Origin: Nodosilinea sp. E11
GTDB taxonomy: Bacteria > Cyanobacteriota > Cyanobacteriia > Phormidesmidales > Phormidesmidaceae
NCBI RefSeq assembly: GCF_032813545.1
Contig: NZ_CP136520.1
Coordinates: 2,040,001 to 2,104,000 of the forward strand
Direction: 5' to 3'
DNA length: 64,000 nucleotides
Made by a program: the position numbers and the translations under genes. This document shows, piece after piece, positions 8,474 to 19,175 of this stretch (position 1 is its first letter; every line of letters starts with the position of its first letter). A model generated the notes under the pieces. The model was given only the letters and a program-made list of their open reading frames with translations. It was not told where the DNA came from and did not search any database.

Positions 8474-8989
8474 ATGAAGCGACGCAAGCTTTTAGAAGCC
8501 GGTACCGCCGTGGTTGGCGGCTCCTGGCTGTTGAATACCCTGACCGCTGAAGTTTTCTCCAACCAACTCGACACTATGGCTACGACCAACGAGCAATTTA
8601 CCGTCAACAAAACCGAGCAAGAATGGCGCGAGCAGCTCACCCCCGAGCAGTTTCGGGTGCTGCGCCAGCACGGCACCGAGCGGGCTGGCTCTAGCCCCCT
8701 CGACAAAGTCTACGAACCCGGCACCTTTAACTGCTCAGGCTGCGGCACGCCGCTGTTTACCTCCGACACCAAGTTCAACAGCGGCACCGGCTGGCCCAGC
8801 TTCTACGCGCCGATCGAGGGAGCGATTGCCACCACCACCGATCGCTCCTTCTTTATGACCCGCGTGGAGGTGCACTGCGCCACCTGCGGTGGCCACCTGG
8901 GCCACGTCTTTCCCGACGGCCCTGCCCCCACTGGTCAGCGCTACTGCATGAACGGCGTTTCCCTAGAGTTTGTGCCCGAGCAGGCCTAG
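8474..8989 (+). CDS. msrB: Peptide-methionine (R)-S-oxide reductase with Tat-like leader
   Basis: MsrB reduces methionine-R-sulfoxide in proteins and so repairs oxidative damage. The catalytic domain spans about residues 45-168. Two zinc-binding pairs, CSGCG and CATCGGHLGHVF, are present, and the catalytic cysteine is in RYCMNG. GTGWPSFY is the substrate-site signature. The N-terminus MKRRKLLEAG followed by a short hydrophobic stretch looks like a twin-arginine leader, which would send the enzyme to the periplasm or lumen. An internal ATG at residue 35 (MATTNEQ) begins a chain of typical cytosolic length, so two forms are possible. The stop codon lies in the first of two TAGCTACCGTAG direct repeats. 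Confidence 0.93.
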   Translation: MKRRKLLEAGTAVVGGSWLLNTLTAEVFSNQLDTMATTNEQFTVNKTEQEWREQLTPEQFRVLRQHGTERAGSSPLDKVYEPGTFNCSGCGTPLFTSDTKFNSGTGWPSFYAPIEGAIATTTDRSFFMTRVEVHCATCGGHLGHVFPDGPAPTGQRYCMNGVSLEFVPEQA

Positions 8990-9046
8990 CTACCGTAGGG
9001 TGAGCCGTGCTCACCATCGGGGAATAAGTGACTGTAGCTACCGTAG
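8987..9046. repeat. Direct repeat TAGCTACCGTAG flanking a hairpin
   Basis: TAGCTACCGTAG occurs at 8987-8998 (overlapping the msrB stop codon) and again at 9035-9046. Between them GGTGAGC-CGT-GCTCACC (8999-9015) is a perfect 7-bp hairpin that may end msrB transcription. The region lies between msrB and the IS110 transposase and may be near the element's boundary. Confidence 0.45.
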
Positions 9047-9155
9047 CGATTATCTTCTTTGTCAAGCTCATCCTGCTATGCGATTAGCCTCGGCGGGATG
9101 GCAGCGGAAATCAAGCCAGGAGCCCTGCCTGCATCAGACAGAGTCTTGCTGTTCC

Positions 9156-10432
<1,277 letters not shown>

Positions 10433-10483
10433 GTGGCCCTGAGCCTCCTTAAAATGGGGCAACAGTCTAAAAGAGAAATAGCC

Positions 10484-10918
10484 ATGATTACACAACAGAT
10501 TTTGCGACGCTGGGCTAGCCTGGCGTTGGGCGTTGGGGTCTTGATTGCCGGGGCAGCGTTGGCCCCACGAGTTACCCAGGCCGAGACCAACCCAGCGCCC
10601 GCAGAGACTACCCTGCCCGAAGTGTGGCAACCTGCCAGCCAAGCTGACCAGGCGCTGATCTGGCGCTTTGTGCTGCAAAGCCCTATGGGGGTAGCAGCGC
10701 TCAACCAGCTCGCGATCGAGGGCTTCATCAGCCCGGTGTGCGAGAAGACCCTTTACACCCATGAGGTTTACGAGTCGTTTCAGACCCTGCTGCGGGTGCA
10801 GTGCCCCACGCCAGGTGGGGTCTCCACCGCCCGCGCCTACGACGAAATGCGCGTCACCTTCAACCGTTTCGAAGACACCATTGAAGGTTTTGACGTAGAG
10901 CGCATCTACACCGACTGA
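10484..10918 (+). CDS. Small secreted protein of unknown function
   Basis: The 144-residue product starts at the ATG at 10484, which begins a typical signal peptide (MITQQILRRWASLALGVGVLIAGAALA, cut near TQAE). An in-frame codon at 10433 would add a charged N-terminal extension, which is less likely. The mature domain of about 110 residues contains a conserved-looking core WRFVLQSPMGVAALNQLAIEGF and ends with DTIEGFDVERIY. Two cysteines (SPVCEKTLY and RVQCPTPGG) could form a disulfide outside the cytoplasm. It resembles small exported proteins found in many cyanobacteria, and no function is known. Confidence 0.7.
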   Translation: MITQQILRRWASLALGVGVLIAGAALAPRVTQAETNPAPAETTLPEVWQPASQADQALIWRFVLQSPMGVAALNQLAIEGFISPVCEKTLYTHEVYESFQTLLRVQCPTPGGVSTARAYDEMRVTFNRFEDTIEGFDVERIYTD

Positions 10919-11094
10919 TTGCCCTCAAGCCTCGACATCGGCTAGGCAGTCTGACTCGGCTCGCTGGGCGGGCTCTTCCACTGAGCCTCTCGCAGAATGG
11001 AGAAGACCACGATGTCGTCGGGTTTACGGGCACCCCTATAAGGAGGGGATGCGGCCGACCTTTCCGTTGCGTGGGATTTCACCAAACTGACGGT

Positions 11095-11892
11095 TTACAA
11101 CAAGAGGTCAATCTCCCCCATACCGGGGCCACCGATCGCAGTCATATAGTGGAAATTTCCAGCTCCAACGCTGGCTTCTAGGGTCTTGACCACCTGGTCG
11201 ACATCGTCGTAGGGGCCGCTCATAAAGAAGGGCTGGCCGTCTTTGCCACACTCAATGGGCAGCAGCGTTTCAGGCCGCAGGCCCAGGTGAGTTTGGGCCT
11301 TGGGATTAAAGTCTTTGTGGGGCTCAAAACCTAGACTGCGGGCATAATCTACGGCACCAAAAACGATCGCCTGGGCCTGCTCAAGGGTGATGTCGACAAA
11401 GGGTTCGTCAAATCGCTCTTCGCAGAACCCGAGAAATTTCTCATACTCGCTGGTACCCATTTTCCGGGGGGGTATGGCATCTTTAACGCCCAGGCACCAG
11501 TAGTCGATCAGGTAGCTACCCACCAAAAGGCGGTTGTGCTCTTGACGAGCCACAATCACTTGGCCCATCCCCTCAACGCCCTGGCGGATCTGGGGACGAA
11601 GCTTAGTCAGGAGAGATTGTTTTTTTGGAAATAACTTTTGCACTGCACTCTGATTCACCAGACAGGCCTGCAGGGGTTGTAAATCGCCCGATCGCGCCTT
11701 TTCGAGATACAGATCTTCGGCGCGATCGCGAATAAAGGCACTCACTTCTGCAGGCCTCAGGTCCAACTGGCGGGCTATCTGCTTGGGGGCAACCTTAGCC
11801 TCTCTGAGGCGAAGAATTTCAGCGACTTGCTCAGGGGTCATTGGCATTCGGACTGTTCTACATGGCTTAAATTTTAGGCTAATCGTGAACAT
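11095..11892 (-). CDS. HTH-domain protein with an uncharacterised C-terminal domain
   Basis: The product is up to 265 residues. A helix-turn-helix near the N-terminus (MTPEQVAEILRLREAKVAPKQIARQL... AEVSAFI, residues about 18-55) resembles sigma-70 region 4 or resolvase HTHs and suggests nucleic-acid binding. The rest contains the block VGSYLIDYWCLGVKDA at about 125 and the block DITLEQAQAIVFGAVDYARSLGFEPHKDF at about 170-200. These look like a conserved bacterial domain that I cannot name. The first ATG overlaps the end of the pentapeptide gene by 14 bases. An ATG at 11847, closer to the HTH, is an alternative. The overlap suggests the two genes form a translationally coupled unit. Confidence 0.65.
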   Translation of the reverse strand: MFTISLKFKPCRTVRMPMTPEQVAEILRLREAKVAPKQIARQLDLRPAEVSAFIRDRAEDLYLEKARSGDLQPLQACLVNQSAVQKLFPKKQSLLTKLRPQIRQGVEGMGQVIVARQEHNRLLVGSYLIDYWCLGVKDAIPPRKMGTSEYEKFLGFCEERFDEPFVDITLEQAQAIVFGAVDYARSLGFEPHKDFNPKAQTHLGLRPETLLPIECGKDGQPFFMSGPYDDVDQVVKTLEASVGAGNFHYMTAIGGPGMGEIDLLL

Positions 11893-12490
11893 TGCCGGGT
11901 GGCATGGTTGTTCCAGTCAGAATGCATTCGCTGGTGTCGGTGGCCTCTAAATTAGCGCCGCACAGGTTGGCTTCGCAGAGATTGACATCAGATAGGTCGG
12001 CCCCCTGAAGGTTAGCTTCACAGAGATTGGCTTTCCACAGTCTGGCTCCGCCCATTTTAGCTCCGGTCAAATCGGACCCCTGGAGATTGGCTTCTGATAG
12101 GCAGGTTAAATGCATCAAAGTATCTTGCAAGTCGGCCTGAATGAGCAGAGCCCCACTCAGATCGGCCTCCGTCAAATTAGCCGATCTCAGTACTGTTTGA
12201 CTTAACTTTGCGCCGCTCAAAAAAGCACCAAATAAATTAGCTTGGGTCAAATTGGCCCCAGTTAAATTGGCCTCGCTGAGATTGGCATTTTGCAAAGTAG
12301 CGTGGGACAGATCCACCCCAGTCAGCTCAGCCCGACTGAGATCTATGCCCCCCAACGCAGTGCCCTGCAGATCAGCGCCAGCAAGACTGACCCCTTTAAA
12401 GTCTCGTTCGCCTGCGGCGTAGCGGGCTAACAACTCAGCGGTGGTTATTGGTTGGTTAGACGGGATAGCGATCGGCTTGTCTGTCGACAT
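11879..12490 (-). CDS. Pentapeptide-repeat protein
   Basis: The 203-residue product consists almost entirely of pentapeptide repeats A(D/N)LxX, from about residue 34 to 195, for example LSEANLTGANLTQANLFGAFL and LCEANLQGADLSDVNLCEANL. About thirty-two repeats would form a right-handed quadrilateral beta helix of roughly eight turns. The first 30 residues contain a short helix (TTAELLARYAAGERDF) that often precedes such domains in cyanobacteria. It has no signal peptide and is probably cytosolic. The gene ends 14 bases inside the start of the HTH gene. The family is certain, but such proteins have diverse or unknown roles. Confidence 0.92.
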   Translation of the reverse strand: MSTDKPIAIPSNQPITTAELLARYAAGERDFKGVSLAGADLQGTALGGIDLSRAELTGVDLSHATLQNANLSEANLTGANLTQANLFGAFLSGAKLSQTVLRSANLTEADLSGALLIQADLQDTLMHLTCLSEANLQGSDLTGAKMGGARLWKANLCEANLQGADLSDVNLCEANLCGANLEATDTSECILTGTTMPPGNVHD

Positions 12491-12523
12491 GAATTGACTC
12501 CTGGTTTTACTCTAAACCCAGCC

Positions 12524-12565
12524 TTAGAACTGAAGCATTCCCCTGGGGGAATGCTTCAGTTCTAA
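12524..12565. terminator. Perfect 20-bp inverted repeat, probable transcription terminator
   Basis: Positions 12524-12543 are the exact reverse complement of 12546-12565, with only TG between them. The GC-rich inner end and AT outer ends give a very stable hairpin, located between the unknown gene ending at 12590 and the pentapeptide gene start at 12490. No strong T-tract follows on either strand beyond the TTCTAA/TTAGAA arms. Confidence 0.6.
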
Positions 12566-12589
12566 CCTGAGTTAAGGTTGGCTGGTTCG

Positions 12590-12931
12590 CTAAATCAGCC
12601 CAGGCCCCTTGTGATGCCAATCGTGGGATTCAGCCATGGCTTTGCGGTCACTGGCCCGCTGCTCGGCGTTGGCTTTTTCCACCTCGGCTAAGTCACCTGG
12701 GTGCTTGATGTACATGGGCGGTTCAACGGCATAATTATTAATTAACCCTTCCCGGTCAACGGTGTAACCGTCGCGAGTATGAAGTTGTTCAGGGTTTTGC
12801 GGATCGTGATCGACATGGCCAAAGGCTTGACCTTCTCGCTGAGCCCGAGCAGCGGTTTCTGCCGGTATCAGGTGCCAGTCATAGTGAGATGGGGTTAAAT
12901 GGTGATCGCCAGCTGAGTTGTTAATAGCCAT
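12590..12931 (-). CDS. Hydrophilic protein of unknown function
   Basis: The 113-residue product starts at the ATG at 12931, which has AGAGGTG at good spacing; the upstream in-frame start has none. The chain is polar and His/Asp/Glu-rich, with no membrane segment. It contains SHYDWHLIPAETAARAQREGQAFGHVDHDP near the N-terminus and ends SHDWHHKGPGLI, so an (H)xDWH motif occurs at both ends (HYDWH and HDWHH). Repeated histidines could bind metal, but this is a guess. It is not a family I recognise. Confidence 0.6.
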   Translation of the reverse strand: MAINNSAGDHHLTPSHYDWHLIPAETAARAQREGQAFGHVDHDPQNPEQLHTRDGYTVDREGLINNYAVEPPMYIKHPGDLAEVEKANAEQRASDRKAMAESHDWHHKGPGLI

Positions 12932-13359
12932 TTTATTCACCTCTTGCAATAAATTGAAGCGTCCATTGCAGTGGGATTTGGCCCTTGCCAAGGTGGAAAT
13001 TACCCTCAGAAAATAACCTTCAGGTTGATTTCATTGTAAAGCCCAAATTAGAGCGCGAAATCTATGGGCAACTTAACGTTTTACTTCGTTGCATTTGTCG
13101 GTCAGGCCCTCGCGCAGGGACTAAAAATTCTGCCTTCGGCACCTTGCTTCTGACCACTGGGTAGGCACTGATGGGGGCGGTAGCCGCCTGGTGGCGTTGT
13201 ACCCGAGCAAAACTGGCAGCCAGGATGGGTAAATAGGACGGAGATTATTACAATAGGTAAACATGAGGCACCCGACCTGCCTTGCGCTGTAATGCCCTCT
13301 ACTGCAAAGTTGAGGGGTTTTTGTGCTTCTAATTTCCCCTTTTCCCTGTAGCGCGTCCT
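12932..13359. other. 428-base intergenic region before mfd
   Basis: No gene is supported here. A short stem CCCTC (13295-13299) with GAGGG (13312-13316) followed by TTTTTG lies 40 bases before the mfd start and has the form of a weak terminator, either of an unseen upstream transcript or an attenuator. The promoter of the unknown gene ending at 12590 also lies in this region. Confidence 0.4.
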
Positions 13360-16300
13360 ATGGCTTTCTCTTCGATTACCCGTGCCCTGCAACGCTCTCC
13401 CCTCACCGGCGAACTGTTGAGCAAGCTCAACCAGCAGGGCAAGCTGGTGCTTAACGGGGTCGCTCGGTTACCGAAAGGACTTGTCTCCTCTGCTCTGGCC
13501 CTGGCTCAGGGTCGCCCGCTACTGGTGATCACCGCCACCCTCGAAGAAGCCGGGCGCTGGGCCACCCAGCTCGAAGCCATGGGCTGGGACACGGTGCATT
13601 TTTATCCCACCTCCGAAGCGTCACCCTACGATCCCTTTGACCAAGAGTCGGAGATGACCTGGGGCCAGCTCCAGGTGCTGGCGGATTTGCTGGCGCTGCG
13701 GGCCTCTGGGGAAGATGGTTCGCGTAAGCTGGCGGTGGTGGCTACCGAACGCGCCCTGCAACCTCACCTACCGCCGGTTTCGGCGCTAGAGCCCTACTGC
13801 CTGCGGCTAGAGCTAAAGCAGGAGATTAACTTTAAAGCCCTGGGCCAGCGGCTAGCCACTTTGGGCTACGAGCGGGTGACGGTGGTTGAAACCGAGGGCC
13901 AGTGGGCGCAGCGGGGCGACATTATTGACGTATACCCGGTGGCCTCTGAATTGCCGGTGCGGCTAGAACTGTTTGGCGACGAGCTAGAGCGGCTACGAGA
14001 GTTTGACCCCGCCACCCAGCGATCGCTAGACGCCATTGACTACCTGGTGCTCACCCCCACCCAGTACGGCCCAGTGATTCTTGAGCAACTCAGAGAGCAG
14101 GGGCTATTGGATGACCTGCTTTCCGACGCTGCCCGAGAAGGCTTGGAAAGCGGCATTCTCCCCGAAGGCACCCGCCGCTGGCTGGGCTTGGCCTTCTCAA
14201 ACCCAGCCTCGCTGCTAGATTATTTGCCCGAGAATAGCCTGATGGCGGTGGATGAGGTCGATCAGTGCCAGGCCCACAGCGATCGCTGGTTAGAGCATGT
14301 GGAGGATCACTGGCAGGAGGTGAGTGAAACAGTCGGAACCCACCCCTCCCCCTCCCCGGAGGAGATAGATGCAGAGCCATCCACCCATCCACCCATCCAC
14401 CCATCCACCCCCCACCCTCTTCCCAAGATCCACCGCTCGTTTCTCGATGCCCTCAGCGATGCCGAGGTATTTCCGCGCATTGACCTGTCAGAAATTGCTG
14501 AGGCCAACAATGGCCTAAACCTGGCTAGCCGTCCAGTGCAGGCGATTCCGCACCAGTTTGGCAAGCTGGCGGAGACGATCAGAAAGGAGTGCGATCGCAA
14601 ATATTCGGTCTGGCTCGCCTCGGCCCAGCCCTCCCGCTCCGTATCGCTGCTGCAAGAGCACGACTGCCCGGCCCAGTTCATCCCCAACCCCAAAGATTTC
14701 AATGCGATCGACAAGCTGCACATCCAGCATGTGCCGGTTGCCGTGAAGTACTCCGGCCTGGCGGAGCTGGAGGGGTTTGTGCTGCCCACCTTCCGCATTG
14801 TGGTGGTGACCGACCGCGAATTCTTTGGCCAGCACACCCTGGCCACCGGGGGCTACGTGCGCAAGCGCCGCCGCGCCGCCTCCAAACAGGTTGACCCCAA
14901 CAAAATGAAGCCGGGGGATTTTGTCGTCCACCGCAGCCACGGCATCGGCAAATTTATCAAGCTCGAAAGCCTGGTGCTCAACCACGAAACCCGCGACTAC
15001 CTTGTGATTCAGTACGCCGATGGGCTACTGCGGGTGGCAGCAGATTCGGTCGGGTCGCTGTCGCGCTACCGGGCCGCCAGCGGCCAGGCCCCGGTGCTCA
15101 ACAAAATGACCAGCACCGCCTGGGAAAAAACCAAGGGCCGGGCCAAAAAAGCGATCCAAAAAGTGGCGGTCGATCTGCTCAAGCTCTATGCCCAACGGGC
15201 CAAGATGGAGGGCTTTTCTTACCCTGCCGACATGCCCTGGCAGCAGGAACTCGAAGACTCTTTCCCCTACCAGGCCACCCCCGACCAGCTCAAGGCGGTG
15301 CAGGACGTGAAGCGCGACATGGAGAGCGATCGCCCCATGGATCGCCTAGTCTGCGGCGATGTGGGCTTTGGCAAAACCGAGGTCGCCCTGCGGGCGATCT
15401 TCAAAGCCGTCACCGCCGGGCAGCAGGTGGCTCTGCTGGCCCCCACCACCATTCTCACCCAGCAGCATTACCACACCCTGAAAGAACGCTTCGCCCCCTA
15501 CCCGATCCAGGTGGGCCTGCTCAACCGCTTCCGCAGCCAGAACGAGAAAAAAGACATTCTGCAGCGGCTGAAGACTGGCGAACTCGACGTGGTCGTCGGT
15601 ACCCACCAGCTGCTCGGCAAAGGGGTGAGCTTCAAATCCCTCGGCCTGCTGGTGGTAGACGAAGAACAGCGCTTTGGCGTCAACCAAAAAGAGCGGATCA
15701 AATCCCTCAAAACCCAGGTGGATGTGCTCACCCTCAGCGCCACCCCCATTCCCCGCACCCTCTACATGGCCCTGTCTGGGGTGCGCGAGATGAGCCTGAT
15801 CACCACGCCACCCCCCTCCCGCCGCCCAATCAAAACCCACCTGTCGCCCCACGACCCCGAGGCGATCCGCACCGCCATTCGCCAAGAGCTCGATCGCGGT
15901 GGGCAAGTGTTCTACGTGGTGCCCAGGGTCGAGGGCATCGAAGAAACCTCCGCCAAAATTCGCGAGATGGTGCCCACGGCCAGAATTGCGATCGCCCACG
16001 GCCAGATGGACGAAGGCGAGCTAGAGTCGACCATGCTCACCTTCAGCAACGGCGAGGCCGAAGTGTTGCTCTGCACCACGATCATCGAGTCGGGGCTCGA
16101 TATCCCCCGCGTTAACACCATTTTGATCGAAGACGCCCACCGCTTTGGCCTCTCCCAGCTCTACCAGCTGCGGGGCAGAGTGGGTCGGGCGGGCATTCAG
16201 GCCCACGCCTGGCTGTTCTACCCGAAAAAATCCCTCACCGACAAAGCCCGCCAGCGCCTCCGCGCCATCCAAGAATTTACCCAGCTCGGCTCCGGCTACC

Positions 16301-16917
16301 AGCTGGCCATGCGCGATATGGAAATTCGCGGCGTCGGCAATTTGCTGGGGGCCGAGCAGTCGGGCCAGATGGATGCGATCGGCTTCGACCTCTATATGGA
16401 CATGCTCGAAGAAGAGATCGCCGAAATTCGCGGCCAGGATATTCCCAAAGTCGAAGACACCCAGGTCGATCTCAACGTCACCGCCTTTGTGCCCAACGAC
16501 TATATTCCCGATCTGGAGCAAAAGATGGGGGCCTACCGCAGCCTCGCGGCAGCCAACAGCAAGGTGGAGCTGATGCAGATTGCCGCAGATTTGAGCGATC
16601 GCTTCGGCCCCATCCCCCACGCTACGGCCCAACTGGTGCGAATGCTAGAACTGAAGCTGGTGGCTAAGCAGACAGGGTTCTCGCGCATCAAACCCGAGGG
16701 CAAGCAGCACGTGGTGATGGAAACTCCAATGGAAGAACCCGCCTGGAAGAAGATCAGCGAGAATCTGCCCAGCCACCTGAAAACGCGGTTTGTCTACAGC
16801 GGCGGCAAGGTAGTGGTGCGCGGCCTAGGGGTACTCAAGCCCGAGAAGCAGCTGGAGAGCTTGACGGAATGGCTGGGGTATTTGCAGGGTGCGATCGCAG
16901 AGCCGATGTTGGGGTAG
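13360..16917 (+). CDS. mfd: Transcription-repair coupling factor
   Basis: Mfd is an ATP-driven translocase that removes stalled RNA polymerase at DNA lesions and recruits the UvrABC repair system. The 1185-residue chain shows the family order: a UvrB-like N-terminal module, an RNA polymerase-interacting CarD-like domain near 525 ([16 protein letters not shown]), and the RecG-like helicase with Walker [15 protein letters not shown] (about 660) and DEEQ box VVDEEQRFG (about 765). Next come motif [18 protein letters not shown], motif [15 protein letters not shown], and a C-terminal TRCF domain. Residues about 328-357 are a Pro/Ser/His-rich insert encoded by four exact 8-bp repeats (separate entry), sitting in an interdomain linker. 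Otherwise the length and motifs are normal. Confidence 0.97.
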   Translation: MAFSSITRALQRSPLTGELLSKLNQQGKLVLNGVARLPKGLVSSALALAQGRPLLVITATLEEAGRWATQLEAMGWDTVHFYPTSEASPYDPFDQESEMTWGQLQVLADLLALRASGEDGSRKLAVVATERALQPHLPPVSALEPYCLRLELKQEINFKALGQRLATLGYERVTVVETEGQWAQRGDIIDVYPVASELPVRLELFGDELERLREFDPATQRSLDAIDYLVLTPTQYGPVILEQLREQGLLDDLLSDAAREGLESGILPEGTRRWLGLAFSNPASLLDYLPENSLMAVDEVDQCQAHSDRWLEHVEDHWQEVSETVGTHPSPSPEEIDAEPSTHPPIHPSTPHPLPKIHRSFLDALSDAEVFPRIDLSEIAEANNGLNLASRPVQAIPHQFGKLAETIRKECDRKYSVWLASAQPSRSVSLLQEHDCPAQFIPNPKDFNAIDKLHIQHVPVAVKYSGLAELEGFVLPTFRIVVVTDREFFGQHTLATGGYVRKRRRAASKQVDPNKMKPGDFVVHRSHGIGKFIKLESLVLNHETRDYLVIQYADGLLRVAADSVGSLSRYRAASGQAPVLNKMTSTAWEKTKGRAKKAIQKVAVDLLKLYAQRAKMEGFSYPADMPWQQELEDSFPYQATPDQLKAVQDVKRDMESDRPMDRLVCGDVGFGKTEVALRAIFKAVTAGQQVALLAPTTILTQQHYHTLKERFAPYPIQVGLLNRFRSQNEKKDILQRLKTGELDVVVGTHQLLGKGVSFKSLGLLVVDEEQRFGVNQKERIKSLKTQVDVLTLSATPIPRTLYMALSGVREMSLITTPPPSRRPIKTHLSPHDPEAIRTAIRQELDRGGQVFYVVPRVEGIEETSAKIREMVPTARIAIAHGQMDEGELESTMLTFSNGEAEVLLCTTIIESGLDIPRVNTILIEDAHRFGLSQLYQLRGRVGRAGIQAHAWLFYPKKSLTDKARQRLRAIQEFTQLGSGYQLAMRDMEIRGVGNLLGAEQSGQMDAIGFDLYMDMLEEEIAEIRGQDIPKVEDTQVDLNVTAFVPNDYIPDLEQKMGAYRSLAAANSKVELMQIAADLSDRFGPIPHATAQLVRMLELKLVAKQTGFSRIKPEGKQHVVMETPMEEPAWKKISENLPSHLKTRFVYSGGKVVVRGLGVLKPEKQLESLTEWLGYLQGAIAEPMLG
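14379..14410 (+). repeat. Four tandem copies of ATCCACCC inside mfd
   Basis: Four exact copies of the octamer ATCCACCC run head to tail within the mfd coding region and encode part of a Pro/His/Ser/Thr-rich linker. Because eight is not a multiple of three, loss or gain of one copy would shift the reading frame. A related degenerate tract lies at 39374-39412 in a non-coding region. Confidence 0.85.
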
Positions 16918-17017
16918 AGTTTGTAGCGGCTCTAGTTGATTGAGGTATTGCGGCACCATCGGTAATACTGACGTGCCAACTACCTTTATGACCATGCCAC
17001 GCCAGTGGAAACGCTTC

Positions 17018-17118
17018 TATAGCTGTAGCCAGTCTGGTTAAGACATTTTCCCTAAAAATGTTTGAACGTTCAAACGTTTCTAAGGTATCTGGATGTCCTA
17101 ACCCAAGGGTCTGATAGC
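17018..17118. repeat. MITE-like repeat, family 1, copy A (short form)
   Basis: This roughly 100-bp element begins TATAGCTGTAGCCAGT and GGTTAAGACATTT and ends with ATGTCCTAACCCAAG, so its ends are imperfect inverted repeats. The centre is the palindrome AACGTTCAAACGTT region with TTTGAACGTTCAAA. The right tip is degraded (TGATAGC instead of GGCTATA), where it abuts a family 2 repeat. Related copies lie at 30550 and 47019. Confidence 0.7.
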
Positions 17119-17215
17119 AAATCCGCATCCCCTAACCCCGATGCCCAACAGGCGGATTGCGTAGGGGCAAATGGTGTTTGCCCAGCCCAATCGGGGCTAG
17201 CCAAACCGGATTTAG
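17119..17215. repeat. Family 2 inverted-end repeat, copy 1
   Basis: This element of about 97 bp starts AAATCCGCATCCCC and ends CGGATTTAGG, with inner CCCCGAT / ATCGGGG arms and the shared core GCGTAGGGGCAAA-GGTGTTTG. It directly follows the family 1 repeat. Related elements are at 30821, 37691 and 62955. Confidence 0.6.
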
Positions 17216-17351
17216 GATGAGTTGTAGAACGGATGGATCACGATCCCACGAGAGTCTACATTTCGTGAATCTAAAGTTTTGAACCTAGAACACTCAGTTA
17301 CGCTTTAGAGTCTGCACTGCCAGTCTAGATGGGGTATCGCTCAGGGCGTCT

Positions 17352-19175
17352 ATGAACAACCTTCCCTTCAGTATTCAAAAATTTGTCTTTCAACAAGAAA
17401 GTCTCGCCACCATTGTAGAAATGGACGACACTACAGGCGTTGAGGGTAAAAATCCGGGCTACTTTGTCATGAGTAGCGCCCCGCCTAACATCGAAGAAGC
17501 CGTGGAAGATAGCGAGGCGACGCAGCAGCAGGCGGCTCAGGGGGTTGAGGCGATCGCCCACCACCTCCACCAAATGATGGCCACCGCTGCCGACGGAAGC
17601 GCTGAGTTAGTGATCACAGTGCATGGCTATAACACTAGCCTCAGCGGCGTAAAAGCCTGGTACAAGAATATTTTCACCTACATTAACCGTCACGATTCGG
17701 CGATTGCCGCCGCCCCAAATCGAGTGTTTATTGGTTACCGCTGGCCCTCTGAAAATGTCGCCCTGGGCAAGCCCGAAAAGATGATTCAAGCCCTGGCGGC
17801 GCTGCCACCGCTACCCCGAGATTTGCTAGTAACGGGGGGAGTATGTGCCCTGGCACTGCTGATTTTTGAGCTGACCGCCTGGGGCACATCGATTTGGGGG
17901 TTTGTGCTCAGCCTGATTTTCGCCCTACTGTTTGTGCTAGGGACGCTGATGTTAGCCCTGGTAGTGCTGCGGTTGGTCGTTTACTTTCGCGATAGCTACC
18001 GAGCCGACAACTTTGGAGTACTCGATCTAGTCGAACTGCTGCGCCAGATTGATATGGCGATCCTCAAACGCACCGCTGCCGAAATGTTTCCCAATACGGT
18101 GGGGGAGGCCAATCATCTCCAAGCTATGGCCCAGGCGCGGGGCTACTGGCAAAGGCGATCGCGAAATAAGGTGAGACTGAGCTTTATTGGCCACAGCATG
18201 GGTGGGTTTGTCGTCACCAACGTAGTGCGGATTTTGTCAGATGTGTTTGACACAGCATCGGTGCACAAGCAGCCTGACTCCTGCATTGGCGACGTATTTA
18301 GCCTGGGTCGATTAATTCTAGCCTCACCCGATATTCCAGTACTAACAATTGTCTCTAGTCGGGCCAACTTTTTAGCCTCTTCTCTGCGGCGTTTTTCAGA
18401 ATCTTATCTGTTTAGCAGCGAGGGAGATATTGCCCTACGCATCGCGTCTACCACCGCCAATTATATTGCCTTTCCCAGTCGCACCCAGGCGCGGGGCTAT
18501 CGGCTAGGTAATGTGGCCCTGCAAAATCACCATGGCGGAATCGATGACTATGGGCTGATTAATTTGGCTTCGCTAGATCAAGATTTTTCACCGTCCTTGC
18601 CCATTGGTGAAGCCATTGCTCAGTCTCACAACAATGTGATGGAGCAGCTGTTTTTAACCTACCGGCGTTCTCATAAACGGGGCGTGGTTACCCTGGCCGA
18701 TCTGTTTAAAGTGCAAGCCTCCCAGGACAGCAACCGGGCTACGGTAGCCGACTTTTTCACCTACTTTGACTGCACCGACTATATCGATATTAAGTACGAT
18801 CCCAGCAACAATACCTGCTCAGCCAAACCCACTGGCATTTTGACCCGCGCCCTGGGTCATGCCACGCTTAAGCCCTGGCACTACTTTTTGCTCACCCTCG
18901 ACTACGCTACCGGCAAGCGAGATGTGCACGGCGGCTACTTTGAGGGGCAGTTTAGCCAGCAGTTGCTCTACGGACTGGCGTTTCTAGGCTTTGAGGGCTA
19001 TCTGCAAACCTTCGATGCCGATCATCAAGTCGCTCTCAGCCAGCTCCATCTGGCTTGCCAAAACAAGCAGATTCAGGGGCACCTGTCGCCGATTTGCTAC
19101 CGCGTGGGCATTCAGAGCGGCACCATAGAGGGTACGAAGGCTGAGATGCTTAAGGCCATTGATAACGATGCCTAG
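17352..19175 (+). CDS. Alpha/beta hydrolase (DUF900-like) with internal membrane segments
   Basis: The 607-residue product has an alpha/beta-hydrolase core interrupted by membrane helices. VITVHGYNTSLSGVKAWYKNI (about 78-98) is the oxyanion strand and HG motif typical of DUF900-like hydrolases, and RVFIGYRWPSE follows. Two or three hydrophobic helices at about 157-215 interrupt the fold. The nucleophile elbow GHSMGG with Ser at about 284 lies in LSFIGHSMGGFVVTNVVR. A possible acid and histidine are in the region LQNHHGGIDDYG. The protein may be a membrane-bound lipase, esterase or cutinase-like enzyme, and substrate is unknown. Its last four bases overlap the convergent ferredoxin gene. Confidence 0.75.
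   Translation: MNNLPFSIQKFVFQQESLATIVEMDDTTGVEGKNPGYFVMSSAPPNIEEAVEDSEATQQQAAQGVEAIAHHLHQMMATAADGSAELVITVHGYNTSLSGVKAWYKNIFTYINRHDSAIAAAPNRVFIGYRWPSENVALGKPEKMIQALAALPPLPRDLLVTGGVCALALLIFELTAWGTSIWGFVLSLIFALLFVLGTLMLALVVLRLVVYFRDSYRADNFGVLDLVELLRQIDMAILKRTAAEMFPNTVGEANHLQAMAQARGYWQRRSRNKVRLSFIGHSMGGFVVTNVVRILSDVFDTASVHKQPDSCIGDVFSLGRLILASPDIPVLTIVSSRANFLASSLRRFSESYLFSSEGDIALRIASTTANYIAFPSRTQARGYRLGNVALQNHHGGIDDYGLINLASLDQDFSPSLPIGEAIAQSHNNVMEQLFLTYRRSHKRGVVTLADLFKVQASQDSNRATVADFFTYFDCTDYIDIKYDPSNNTCSAKPTGILTRALGHATLKPWHYFLLTLDYATGKRDVHGGYFEGQFSQQLLYGLAFLGFEGYLQTFDADHQVALSQLHLACQNKQIQGHLSPICYRVGIQSGTIEGTKAEMLKAIDNDA

Noticed and set aside
9000-9155. IS110 downstream end as a bridge RNA site (IS1111 type)
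   Set aside because: It is shorter and less structured than the upstream flank; a weak possibility that was not preferred.
14090-14985. Long frames on the minus strand opposite mfd
   Set aside because: mfd is a certain gene on the other strand; these arise from high GC and codon bias and contain low-complexity or Cys/Trp-rich nonsense.
15346-15999. A 217-codon frame opposite the helicase core of mfd
   Set aside because: Gly/His/Ala-rich sequence without any domain, antisense to the most conserved part of mfd.
16021-16632. A 203-codon minus-strand frame opposite the mfd C-terminus
   Set aside because: It is a shadow of the coding strand; no start signal or domain.
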